From NCBI RefSeq assembly GCF_018320785.1, contig NC_054867.1, positions 30,631,855 to 30,695,854 of the forward strand: a DNA stretch of 64,000 nt, in the 5' to 3' direction. The position numbers and the translations under genes were made by a program. This DNA comes from Cheilinus undulatus. Its lineage: Eukaryota > Chordata > Actinopteri > Labriformes > Labridae. Positions 1 to 10,400 of this stretch are shown one piece after another. The notes under the pieces are model-generated. The model had not been told where the DNA came from, made no database searches, and was given only the letters and a program-made list of their open reading frames with translations. How positions within the stretch are numbered: the stretch's first letter is position 1; each line of letters opens with the position of its first letter.

Positions 1-39
1 GTCATCTAATATTTTTCCTCTGATATGTTATCCATGAAG

Positions 40-371
40 GAAGTATGCTCCAAAGTGTAGCGCCTGTAACCAGCTTATCATTCCCAAAGAGGATGGTACC
101 GACAGCTACAATGTTGAGTGCCTGGGACGCTCCTACCACGAAAACTGCTACAGATGTGAGGTAGGTGTTAAATATGCCAAAAGTGAGTTTAACCAACATA
201 CAGTAACATCCAGTCTCTAAACAAGCTCCCAGTTTAATACGTTTTCAATACTGTGTGCAGGTCTGTTTCATCCAGCTCTCTCCTGAACCCAGTGAGCATG
301 GATGCTATCCTCTGGAGGGGAGGATGCTCTGTAAAACATGCCATATGAAACTGGTCTCAGGTCAGCACTAA
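40..371 (+). CDS. fblim1: Migfilin-like LIM protein, last two coding exons (partial)
   Basis: Two exons, 40-160 and 261-371, join in frame and end at TAA 369-371. They encode one complete LIM zinc finger: a CSAC pair, the YHENC histidine-cysteine, the CYRCEVC block and the final CKTCH pair. The lead-in RKYAPKCSAC and the ENCYRCE stretch match the third (C-terminal) LIM domain of filamin-binding LIM protein 1, an adaptor that links filamin, kindlin/FERMT2 and VASP at cell-matrix adhesions. Splice signals are AG at 38-39 and a GTAGGT donor at 161. The N-terminal filamin-binding region and LIM1-2 lie upstream of the window. The neighbour spen is also next to FBLIM1 in human 1p36, which supports the assignment. 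Another zyxin-family member is possible but fits less well. A candidate poly(A) signal is at 679-684. Confidence 0.85.
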
Positions 372-2879
372 CACTGGCCTCTCTGCCCAGGATAAACTGC
401 AACTTAAGGGAAAAGTACCACCAACGGGATGGGAGACGTGATGCTGGAGTACATACACTATACATCCTTTTTTATGGATCAAAAGTGCTTTTAATTTTTT
501 ACTAATATCATGCTTTTTTAAGATCTTCTTATTTTACTTTTATACTTGACCATTTTGCACTCAAACTCTACAAAATGTACCAAATGTATTTATGTAACAT
601 GAATGTAAAAAGAGCATTATTTGATTTCTCTTTAACATCTTAATCCATTTACAGTTTTTAAACCACTTTAACCATAAAAATAAAACATAACAAAAAAAAC
701 ATGAAAAAAATGTACTAATATATTTTATCTCTCCACCAGCAACTGTTACACGTACACTATGACCAAGCATTAGCATGAAAAAAATACTATTTTCATAACT
801 CTGACTTCCCAAATTCAACTCAGTTGGATTGATTATCACGTGTCATCCCTCCAAGGGGAAACTGATTCACCTGCACAGATAACACAGGTAAAAAAAAAAA
901 AAAAAGAAAAAAAGAAAAAGAAAAAAGAAAGAAACTTTATACGGCAAACTCCACACAGCGATTAAACTGCAGACACTTTTAGCTCCTGCCACTTGTCAAA
1001 TAAGGAAAGATATTGACAACGACAACAGTTTAAAACAATCATTTAAGATTTTTATTTGTATGTTTGTTTGGTTAAGCATTCATGATGGACCAAAGTGTAA
1101 ATGTGCTTTTAATGTGACTTAAAATGTGACTCAAAATTAAAGTCCCATTCAGATCCCAGCTGGTTGTTTTTTCTTTTTTTAAATTTTCTGAGATAACGGG
1201 TCTTAAGAACTATTGTGTATTGAAAACATTTATTTCAAGATTCTGGAGCGGTCTGGATCTTTTTGGCTAATTCTTCACATCTTAGTCTTTAAATTTCTTT
1301 GATTTAATTAAATGTTGCTTACTATGATTTAGCAAACCCTTTAAACTGAAAATGATTTCAGTCTAAATGTTTCTTGTTATTGTTTTAGATATCTAAAATT
1401 GTTTTTTACAAAGTCATCATGCCAAATATGCCACTGCAACTTATTTTTGGATGCCAAAATATCACTGAGCATATCTGGATTTTGCTTTTATTACATTCTG
1501 GATATCTGAAATTATAATTTTAACAGTAACAATTAACTGTTGACATAAAAAAATGAGAGTTACTCCTAACAAGAATTTTACTACAGGTACTAAAAATAGG
1601 CTAGATACAAATAATTCTGATCAGAAACTGAAAGCCAAAAACAATTAAATGACAAATATTTCATTTTTTTCTAACAAGAGCGATGTTGTTGATCTCTGAC
1701 ATGCTCATTCTGACTGCAATGAATAAGAGATATTTATAGTGAAATCATAGCTGTCAATGTTAAAAGAACCACATATATTTCTGAAAGATTTTAAAGACCC
1801 TGTAAAGTGAAAATAAGTCTGTACTTAGATTTGCTTATGAACTGCCAGGTCAGATTTCAGTCAAATTAAACATCTCCAAGTTCATCAGCTTCATGAAAGT
1901 CATGAAAAATGAGACAGTAAAATCTGCTCCAGGATGATATGGGCCTGTCCGTTGAATGAGCTGAAGCCACGCTCACTCAGGAGGAATACGATCCTCTCAT
2001 GTTTTAAAAATACTACAACCTGAACTGGGGTAAGCATTCATGCCATTAGCCTGCCTCTTTACCTTTTTTTGACCTTAAAAGAAGAGACAAAGTCGGTTTT
2101 CTGGTTCAAATCTCTGTTATGATGCTTAAATGATCCATCGACCACTGTAGCTGAAGGATTTGGCAAATTTACCTCACAGTGGACAAAAAAACAGCAATTA
2201 GCTGACTGGTAACTTTCAATGAAGGCAGTGACATCAGCTAACAACAGACTATAGTGAGATGAACTGCTCTGTGATTTTATATTGCAGTGTTAGAGAAGCA
2301 CTGTGGGCACTCCCCACTGTTGGCTCGTGACATCATAAGCCCACATATTAGCCCCATCCAAATTAAACCCAGCCAGGAAAGAGGTGAAAACCCTCCTAAC
2401 AGTCTAAATCCAAAATTCAGTTACATGCAGATCTCAGTGTTTTCACACCATATCCCAACATATCTAGAGTGTTAAGACACAAATTTTGGATTTCACTTTC
2501 CAGGGTCTTTAAGCTGTCTTAAATCAGTTTGGATCCTGGTCAGACAGGCCAGTGGAGTTTGTATATTCTCCTCATGCAGCCGTGGGTTTCCTCTCACAGA
2601 CCAAAAACATCTTGTAAAGGCTGACTGGTGACTTTAACATGCCTGGGGGGGTGAGTGTCATTGTGAATAAATTTCATTTCAATACTTTCAGAATACAGTT
2701 TTACAAGGACAAGTGCTTCAACTAATGAAACCAACAACTTTCCTGTGATCTATTTGGTAGAGCCAGTCATTGGGTGGTGCCTTGTTGAGTGGCCAACTTT
2801 GTAGGCATGTTAGAACTCAGAATAAAGGTCATTAACAGTGAACTAACTCAAATTTTAATAAAATACTAGTTTCTCCTAA
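372..2879. other. fblim1 3' flank / intergenic, no gene seen
   Basis: AT-rich sequence without a recognisable coding exon. It starts with the fblim1 3' UTR, which has an AATAAA at 679-684. An A-rich simple tract lies at about 888-932. The short open frames here have no family features and I treat them as chance. No RNA gene was recognised. Confidence 0.6.
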
Positions 2880-3384
2880 CCTGAAATGCCAGATGGATGT
2901 GTTTCACACATCCATCTGGGAAAGCTTCAATAGGAAACGTTTGAGAAAAGGCAGAGGCTTTGAAAAAAACGGAGTGTGATTGGATGAACATTCTGTCTGT
3001 CACATCTAGGAGCCAATCAGAGCAACAAAACACGCGACGTAGCCGCTATTGAGCTGCGCGTGTGCAGCTACTGAGGAATAACGCGAAACATGGTGACTAT
3101 AGACATGTAAGTACTCGCTTTTGTCAATTTTGAAAAGAAAACAACTCACTGCAGTTCTTTGTTCTTCTTTTAACAAAGAAATGTCATCAAGTTCTGATAA
3201 AACTGCACCAGCTCTTGCTGCTGCTTGTTTACGTCACGACTCTGCTGTGCCTGAAAGTACAGCCCCTCATCGCTGATTGGTCCTGTCACTTTCTAACAGG
3301 GCCCAAATGGTTCAGATGGGAGCTTTGCAAGATGGATTCACCAGTGAAAAACAAGGAATGGGCGTATCCATCTGCTTTGCAAGG
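2880..3384. mobile_element. TTAA-type miniature DNA transposon (Kolobok/piggyBac-like)
   Basis: The ends are imperfect inverted repeats: CCTGAAATGCCAGATGG at 2880 faces the complement of CCATCTGCTTTGCAAGG ending at 3384. The right end is followed by TTAA (3385-3388) and the left end is preceded by CTAA (2876-2879), as expected for an element that duplicates TTAA with one later change. The left terminus also holds a 14-bp-arm palindrome at 2889-2919. The interior includes a GC-rich block at about 3025-3090 and a short ATG exon with a GTAAGT donor at 3090-3112, perhaps the 5' end of a longer autonomous relative. No transposase is present. TTAA duplication suits Kolobok or piggyBac; I cannot choose between them. 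Confidence 0.6.
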
Positions 3385-3388
3385 TTAA

Positions 3389-4017
3389 GTTTCTCCACGG
3401 TTCAACTAAGAGTTGTGAGATTAATAACAGGTCTTCTGTTTGCCCCAGGGAAAGTTTACTTATTACCTTTTGATATCTGTAAATTTTTTGCAACTTTCCA
3501 TGCTTGGGGTAAAATACATTCTTTCAAGCTGAGGGGAAAAATATGGTATACAGGTTCAGAAATGTACTCAGCAATTGTAATTTATTTTCCATCAACATCA
3601 AGGACACAGTCATACTGAGATGTTTATTTTGTTTCTGATGTAATGCCAGTATGTGAATTTTGTTTGAACATCTTACATAAAGAAGTTCCACGCAGTTCCT
3701 TTTTTATCCTTCCTTTCTTTTTATGTTCTCTTGGCATCATTTTAAATATTTCTCTGAATCGTTTTAAGCTACATTAATAAAACAGTCTTTATTCATGCAC
3801 CAACTTTAAACACTCCTTTCTTCTCTTAAAGTATCTTCTTCTCTTAAAGTAAAGAGACATTATCTCATTAATATGCATGAAATTACTTAGTTACAAAGAA
3901 AAAAAGGATTAGATCATAGCAACAAATTTAGAATGACCTGCATTTAATTGTCTTTGTGTTTCTTAATAATTTATCTTTTAGTGAAACACCTACTACTTTA
4001 GACAAGAAACATATCTT
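3389..4017. other. Intergenic spacer between two mobile elements
   Basis: AT-rich with no gene recognised. A short direct duplication of the words tatcttcttctcttaaag occurs at about 3830-3851. The sequence upstream of 4018 may include the 5' edge of the LINE, but I cannot place its exact start. Confidence 0.5.
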
Positions 4018-6877
4018 TTTCTATAGGTAGCTGGAATATCCAAGGTTTTCCCTCTTCAGTCTTTGGTTTAAAATCTATGAACCCAGACTTTGTAAATAGT
4101 ATTAGGAATGTTGATATAATCATTTTAAATGAAACATGGATTACAAATTAAAAAAAAAACTAACTGTCCAACAAACTATATAGAACTTATTATACATCTG
4201 TAAAACAGGATTTTACCAAGAATGGCAGACATTCAGATGGCTTACTTCTGTGGTAAAAAGGGGAATACAAAAATCAAATCTCAGTAGCAAAGAAAAGTAA
4301 ATCATATATTTGGATTTAAATTAATTCAAGCATCCTGGTAAATGACAGAGATGTGTATCTGTGTCCAATATACCTTCCACCCTCAAGCTCTCCTTACTTC
4401 CCAGAAGAATGTCTTGAGGAACTCCAGCAAAAATTGTGTTTTTTCAAAGTTTAGGATCAGTCCTATGTGGTGATCTTAATGCCAGAACTGGTAGAGAACC
4501 AGAATTTCTTAACTCTGAAGGAAATAAACATGTATTTGGATATCCCCCTTTTCTACTACACTCACATAACTAAACAAAGACAGAACTATGACAGTGTGGT
4601 CAACAAAACTGGCAAAGGGTTACTTCAGCTATGTAAAGACATGAATCTGTGCATTGTTAATGGTAGAATCAGGGGTGATTCTCTGGGCAGATTCACATAC
4701 TGCTATGTGCTAGGTAGCAGTGTTTTAGATTATGCCATCACTGATATTAACCCAGAATATATCAGTGCATTTATAGTGTTGCCCCAGCTGCCCCTATCAG
4801 ACCATAGTCAAACAACCTTGTTTCTTAAGAAATCCTTAACACCATCTCTGAGACCAGTCTTGAAGAACAGATTATTTCCTCTACCAGTAAGATATAAATG
4901 GTCAGAGGAGAGCACCACTGCCTATACCGCAGCACAAACAAATGACCAAATCCAAAACATGTTGGATACTTTTCTGTGTACCCAGTATGAATTGAATGAG
5001 AAAAACATAAATCTGGCCACAGAACACCTTCAGAACATATTTATTAAATTGACAAAAGAATCTAAATGAAAAATAGTACAAACATGTAAACATAAAGTAA
5101 AACAAAAGCTACATTGGTTTGACAGAGAATGTGCTACATCTAGACAGAACTTACAAGCACTGTCAAACAAAAGACACAAGAACCCAAATGACCAAAAGGC
5201 TGGACTGGAATATTTCTTGGCCATAAAACAATACAAGAAACTTCTCCATACCCAAAAAGAAAGACACATGGAAGAAAAATTAGACCAGATTGAGAAGGCC
5301 ATAGATGATAACAGCTTTTGGAATCTGTGGAAAACATTTCAGAAAAGGTCGAACACAGAGTCTAATGCAATTCAAGACAGCAGTACCCGGAAAAACTATT
5401 TTGAAGGCCTGTATAAAAGTCCAGAATGTACAGGTTTGAATCCCACTTAGATCTCAATACTGGATAAACTTAAAGAATTAGAGAGGGCTGTCAAAAACAG
5501 CCAAAGTACCCTCGACTATCCCATCAAATCAAAAGGATTACAAGACAAATTCAAAGCTATTAAAAATGGTAAGGCTTGTGGTATAGACGGTATAAGCTTG
5601 GAAATGTTAAAACACAGTAATGCCAAACTTCAGTTTGCTTTGCTGAAGCTCTTTAACTTGGTGCTTGCTAGTGGACATTTCCCTGTGACTTGGTATGAAG
5701 GTCTTGTTTCTCCTATTTATAAAAATGGGAACAAACATGACCCTAGTAACTACAGAGGAATCTGTGTTAACAGTAACCTAAGCAAACTATTCTATAGCAT
5801 CTTGAACTCCAGGATACGATCATACCTTATTGAGCATAATATGCTGTCTAAAAGCCAGATTGGCTTCTTACCCAACTATCAAACCTCTGACCATATTTAT
5901 ACCTTACACACCCTCATCCAAAATCACATTCATAAACAACAAAAAAGGAAAATAGTTGTCTGTTTTGTAGATCTCAAAAAGGCATTTGACACAATTTGGC
6001 ACAATGGTCTGTTCTATCAACTTATTCAGTGTGGGATTGGAGACAAAGTATATGATAATCAAATCTAAATACTCCAACAACAAATGCTGTGTAAAACTGG
6101 GAAATAAAAGAATAGAATTCTTTAAACAACAAAGAGGAGTACATCAGGGATGTAACGTATCCCCTACCCTTTTCAACATCTATATTAACAATCTTGCCAC
6201 TGCTTTAGAACAGTCATGTAGCCCAGGATTAAACCTTCAAGGCAAAGAAATCAAATTTCTTGTGTATGCAGATGACCTGGTTCTGCTGTCTCCAACAGAA
6301 CATAGACTACAGCAGAATCTCTCACTGGTAGAAAGGTTCTGTCAAGACTGGGCCCTTGGCATTAATTTACAAAAATCATGATATTTCAGAAAAAGGCTAG
6401 ATCCCAAAAATCAAAACATAATTTTACAATCAGAGGAAGCACACTTCAGCATACAATGGAGTATAATTATCTGGACATAGTCATCAGTGCGTCAGGGAAA
6501 TTTGACAAAGCTATAAGCTCCCTCACTGATAAGGCACGAAGAGCCTATTACAGCATTAAAACATCTCTAAATAAACTTAATCCTCCAGTTAAAATTTGGC
6601 TAAAAATTATTCAGTAATGTTATTACTCCTATTCATATGTATGGAAGTGTGGGGCTCTGTCCTAAAACAGTGGCAAACATCCTGGGACTTAACTCCAACA
6701 GAAAAATTTCATCTCCAGTTCTGTAAAGAGACCCTAAAGGTCCACACCATTTAAAAAGTATAGATTTTACACTGGTATCAGAAATAACCCAGATGATGCC
6801 CAACCCTACCCAAAATTGGTGCACTTCTGCCACACTGTTCTGACATTTTGTTCATTAATAAATAAATAAATAAATGG
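4018..6877 (+). mobile_element. Decayed non-LTR retrotransposon (LINE; endonuclease + reverse transcriptase)
   Basis: The 5' part encodes an apurinic-type endonuclease: SWNIQGF near 4030, then ILNETW, GDLNAR near 4463 and SDHS near 4799. The reverse transcriptase follows: GIDGISLEML (5582), NYRGICV (5749), FVDLKKAFDTI (motif A, about 5964-5996), GVHQGCNVSPTLFNIYIN (motif B, about 6137-6190) and the catalytic YADD at about 6265-6276. A C-terminal tail stretch lies at 6378-6650. The coding frame is broken several times (after 4500, at 5067, after 5450, between motifs A and B, near 6380 and after 6617), so this copy is dead. It ends in a run of TAAA units at about 6855-6877. That tail and the motif wording suggest the I/Nimb group within the Jockey/I superfamily, but the clade is tentative. 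The 5' end is probably truncated and some 3' ORF sequence is missing. Confidence 0.85.
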
Positions 6878-7440
6878 CAGCCCGAGCTTCATATTGCCAA
6901 TGACACTGACAAACTGTTTCAGTAATCACTTAAACGATGCCTCAAAGTTTATAGTTCCTTGATAACTATAGCAACTTGTGCTAACACCATAATAGTTGTA
7001 GCACTTTTTAAACTGTTAGCAAACTTGCTCTAAAATACCAAAAAGCACTTCAACGGTGGATTACACGTTGTATTCCGGCCATACCGCTTCTTCGCCTATT
7101 GTGACCATAGGTTGTAAAAAGACTGTGACAGCCTACAGTTTACTGCTCCTCAAGGAATCACGTGTTTACTGTTGCGTATTTTCTGTACTTTCGAGCACGC
7201 GCTGTAAACCAAGCCTTGGGCCGCGCGGCTCGCTCCAAAAACAACCAAGAGCGAGGCTCGCGCGCGTTCACGTGAGGGGACCGAGGACGCAGCAGCTAAA
7301 GCTAAACGGGCACCAGGCTACCAGGCCCAGATTATTCACGGAATCCACCGTCGTTCATTTTGTTCAGGCGGATCTCCGACCGGCAGGGATTAGAAACGTG
7401 CGAGATCATATGTGTGTAAACGGGGGGAGAAAGGTGCAAT
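6878..7440 (+). promoter_or_regulatory. spen: spen promoter and 5' leader region
   Basis: From about 7060 the base composition changes to GC-rich with many CpG (runs such as GCGCGCGTTCACGTGAGG near 7259, including an E-box CACGTG), unlike the AT-rich surroundings. This is what a housekeeping vertebrate promoter/CpG island looks like. No TATA box is obvious at a fixed distance. An upstream ATG at 7410-7412 in weak context opens a frame that overlaps the spen start out of frame and ends near 7520. The transcription start is not resolved. Confidence 0.6.
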
Positions 7441-10400
7441 ATGGTTCGGGAAACCAGACACCTTTGGGTGGGAAATTTACCCGAACATGTTCGAGAGGAG
7501 AAAATTGTGGAGCATTTTAAAAGGTAGGTTACGCAAGACTGGTCGCCGTTGCCGAAGCAGCGCGCGCTCTGTGCAACAGTAACGGTAGCTAGTTGCGCTG
7601 GGCAGCCTCCGACTAATGCTAATAAGGCTAACGTTAGCATTTTTCAAATTTTACAAGTGACGGTGTTTCTTATGTGCTGCATGTAGTTAAATGCATCTCA
7701 ACAACACTTGTTAAACCAAACTATCATACATGGGGCAACTTCAGTGAAAATGTTAAGGCTTTGACATATTTGGCTAACTTTTGGCAATATGCAAGAAGGC
7801 ACGTAAGCTAGCTTGGTTTGCTAGCCAGCAAGCTACCACCCATCCAACCATTTTGTGGGAAGTCAAGACGTTTTCATAATCAGTACAAGCCAAAAGCCAG
7901 CTAGTGTTAGCAAGACAGCAGGCTTAGCAACATTGGTGACACTGTATAACTTGTGTTGTTTCAACCAACTGGACTCAAAACATTATTTCTCACTTCAATG
8001 GTGTTGTAGAGAAAATATATAGAAGTTGATTCGCTAAAACTTGCAACCGATCAGTGAGACTACAGGACAGACAATCAAATGTAAGCAAGTTGTTGAGCTT
8101 CTTTACGTCGGTAGCCATCACCACACTTCGAGTTATTCGTGACATTAGTGTTTATAACTGTTCCGTAGAGTTTTCGACCAAGCTGCACACCAAATTAAGC
8201 AGGTTTTTGCTTGAACTCCGTGTGAATCACTCGTATCTACTTTGTGGTACGAGCAGTAGAGGCGAAAAACTGTAGTATCTCACGTCTTTATCATTCATAC
8301 GTCATTATTTAAACATTTGAGTGCTCATCTACAGGCCATCAAACATTACAGCTAGATTAAAGTATTAGGCGGACAAAAAAATTGAAATGAATGCTGTGTC
8401 TTTGAGGATTAGCTTTGTACAGTTTTAACATTAGCATCTTTAATGTTTCATGTCCAGACAAGAGCTTTTAGTGATATTAGGAGTCTGAAGAATTTAAGAA
8501 ACATCAACATTTACATACTTGCATCAATAAGGTGTTACTTTATGGTATTTAATTATCTAGGTATATCCTATGATTAAGGTGGTCCACTTTTTGTGTGATT
8601 TACCAGTTGGAAACTTAAAGTTTGGCTTGTAATCTATCAAAATAAATTAACGCTTAAAATATCTGTACTTCATAGTTCTGTTTTTTTTCTTTCATACAGA
8701 GACAGCAATTTTCTCAATCTTGGCTGGTGTATATGTAATTTCCTCTTTGTTTTTTTTGTCATTCCCACATAGGTATGGGCGCGTGGAAAGTGTTAAAGTT
8801 CTGCGGAAGCGAGGGTCAGAAGGTGGTGTCGCAGCTTTTGTGGATTTTGTGGATATCAAAAGTGCACAGAAAGCTCATAATGCTGTCAACAAAATGGGAG
8901 ATAGGGACCTTCGGACAGACTACAATGAACCTGGGTCAGTGCCTAGTGCTGTTCGGGGCCTTGAAGACAGCTCCCCTTCAAGCAGTCGAGACGTAACAGG
9001 ATTCTCTAGGGGAACAGTTGGTCCAGTGTTTGGCCCACCTGTGCCCCTTCACACCAGAGAGGGACGTTATGAACGAAGAATAGATGGGTAAGTGGACACG
9101 GCCTCGTCTTGAAATCCAGGGAAATCTAAATATTGGATAGGTGTAAGACTCAAACACATAGTGGGGTTATTTATAAGGGGCAGATCCCTCATGGGGGTAA
9201 CAAAAGGTAATTAGGGATTCTTCCACTTTTCATCATAACTGACTTGCCTTTCCAACGGGATCTATTCAAATTAACTACCCATTATTATTTGGTAAGGTAA
9301 CTACATTTCAAAGTTTGACATCGCAATTTGGATATTACATCTTCAAGGAATATCCTGGTGAGTTATGGATGTATTATTTTTCTCGGGGACTACCTTTTGG
9401 ATACTTTCCAAACTATTTTTTCAAAGTACCGGATGTTACTTGTTTTTTCACACGGTCTCGCTCAAAACTGGAAGTAAATACCTATAATGACGGATGTACT
9501 TTTCCTTGAAGAATCTCTTCAGGCATCATACCTTTACTTCAAGGATTACCCACTCAGGGCATCACTTTTTATGCTCTTTGCAACAGCTGATAGTTGGACT
9601 ACTTTTCTACTTTTTTGTCTGTGGATTCCTCTGTCTGGATTAAATTTTGCACAAGAGGATGGAAGAAATGACATTTTTTTAATACAGATGAATAAAAAAA
9701 CAATGGAGGAAATTTATGTTCAAGACTATCTTCATTTATCTTAGGATAAAATTAACCGTGTATTGTAAAAACGAATTGTCCCCAAAAATGGAAGCTTTAC
9801 CAAGAAGAATTTTCAGGAACACTGAGGAACCATGCAACTATCAATGACTGTGGAGCTATTTATGTTTTGGATTGATGGCTGTGAAGACACTGAAACACTT
9901 CAAAGTTTGGATGTACCCCCTGGATGTATGCGGTACTGATTTGCAATTAAGGATGTACGGATTTAAACCCTAGCATGGATAGGTGTAGCTGCTGTTCATT
10001 TGGATTACTCAAGTGTGGATGTAGCTGTGTAAGGCCTCCATGAAGAGAAGAGCACTTCATGTTCCAGAGCTGAAGATAACTTTTCAGATTAACTTGATAT
10101 GTTGAGGGAAAAAAATGTAGCCTTTAAGTACATCTGATGAAGATCCATAGGTTGTGGATTTAGCTCAGCAGCCTTGAGGATTTAATTTGCCTGCAAGTCA
10201 TCAAGCTTTTTCCATGCTCAACTATCAACCAGTGGAATAAACTTTTGAACCTTTTTTGAATTCTTATATTATTCCAGATTTTTTGGAAAGTACTTCTCCC
10301 TAATATACAACACATGACCAGTCCAGTTGGATATATTTTTCCTCCAGGATCCAACACACTGTAGTCTGTCGGGATTGTACTCAAATGACCCTGAAGCTGA

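Noticed and set aside
7056-7520. 154-codon open frame across the spen promoter and exon 1
   Set aside because: GC-rich promoter sequence with no family features. It overlaps spen exon 1 out of frame; only its upstream ATG at 7410 is kept, as a possible upstream ORF.
9315-9744. Two open frames in spen intron 2 as possible alternative exons
   Set aside because: No recognised domain, no convincing splice sites in a phase that fits spen, and hydrophobic content typical of T-rich intron sequence.
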